64,000 nt of DNA from Mesorhabditis belari (taxonomy: Eukaryota; Nematoda; Chromadorea; Rhabditida; Rhabditidae): positions 248,001 through 312,000 of the forward strand of contig CAUEEP010000729.1 in NCBI GenBank assembly GCA_958450365.1, in the 5' to 3' direction. The translations under genes and the position numbers were made by a program. The stretch's first letter is position 1. Each line of letters begins with the position of its first letter. Positions 63,855 to 64,000 of the stretch are shown piece by piece. Below the pieces are notes generated by a model. It did not search any database and was not told the DNA's origin. It saw only the letters and a program-made list of their open reading frames with translations.

Positions 63855-64000
63855 CTGAAAGTCAGCTAAGAAAAGACGCTAGAAATCATAGTCAGCTATA
63901 AATCTTAGCTAAAAGCAAGCCATTAGCTAGAATTTATCCTGAACTAGGATTATCCTGAACCCAAGAATATCTTGTATGATTAAAGTTTTCCCTTTCCCCA

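Overview
The window is animal nuclear DNA and most likely nematode. The genes are split into many short exons with GT-AG introns. The 3' splice sites are mostly TTTTAG or TTTCAG. Strong acceptor sequences without an upstream coding exon lie 7 to 70 bases before most start codons, as expected for spliced-leader trans-splicing. The conserved genes are all metazoan. No leader RNA or species-diagnostic sequence was seen, so the nematode assignment is an inference.

Six genes can be read exon by exon. On the minus strand, from left to right, they are: a CHD7/Kismet-type chromatin remodeller whose last third lies beyond the left edge (607-17800); cullin-3 (24031-27417); a NUDT19-type Nudix hydrolase (30418-31702); a Nup153-type nucleoporin (32311-37167); and the C-terminal end of a probable START-domain protein at the right edge (62972-63854). 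On the plus strand, the netrin receptor UNC-40/DCC/neogenin occupies 38569-61967 in 38 exons (about 1460 residues), complete from signal peptide to the P3 motif. Nup153 and unc-40 are divergently transcribed from a 1.4 kb intergenic region that holds a clean terminal-inverted-repeat element with an 8-base target duplication. The genes form no pathway together. They are a chromatin regulator, a ubiquitin-ligase scaffold, a CoA/nucleotide hydrolase, a pore protein and an axon guidance receptor.

The striking feature is the non-coding DNA. Many introns of the chd-7 and unc-40 homologs carry a private minisatellite, usually with a 9-30 base unit found in no other intron. In several places the repeated unit is a copy of the neighbouring 3' splice junction (unc-40 exon 16, with smaller duplications at unc-40 exon 6, cul-3 exon 3 and one chd-7 exon). 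About 20 tRNA-like elements with A and B box motifs but poor acceptor stems sit in introns. One has had its B box expanded into a 12-base minisatellite, and two have a minisatellite between their A and B boxes. Several families of palindromic or TIR-bearing miniature elements (TA, TTAA or 8-base target duplications) fill the rest.

Layout: 1-606 intron of chd-7; 607-17800 chd-7; 17801-24030 intergenic, low-complexity and repeat-rich; 24031-27417 cul-3; 27418-30417 intergenic with three foldback elements; 30418-31702 nudt19; 31703-32310 intergenic; 32311-37167 nup153; 37168-38568 divergent promoter region; 38569-61967 unc-40; 61968-62971 intergenic arrays; 62972-64000 partial START gene.
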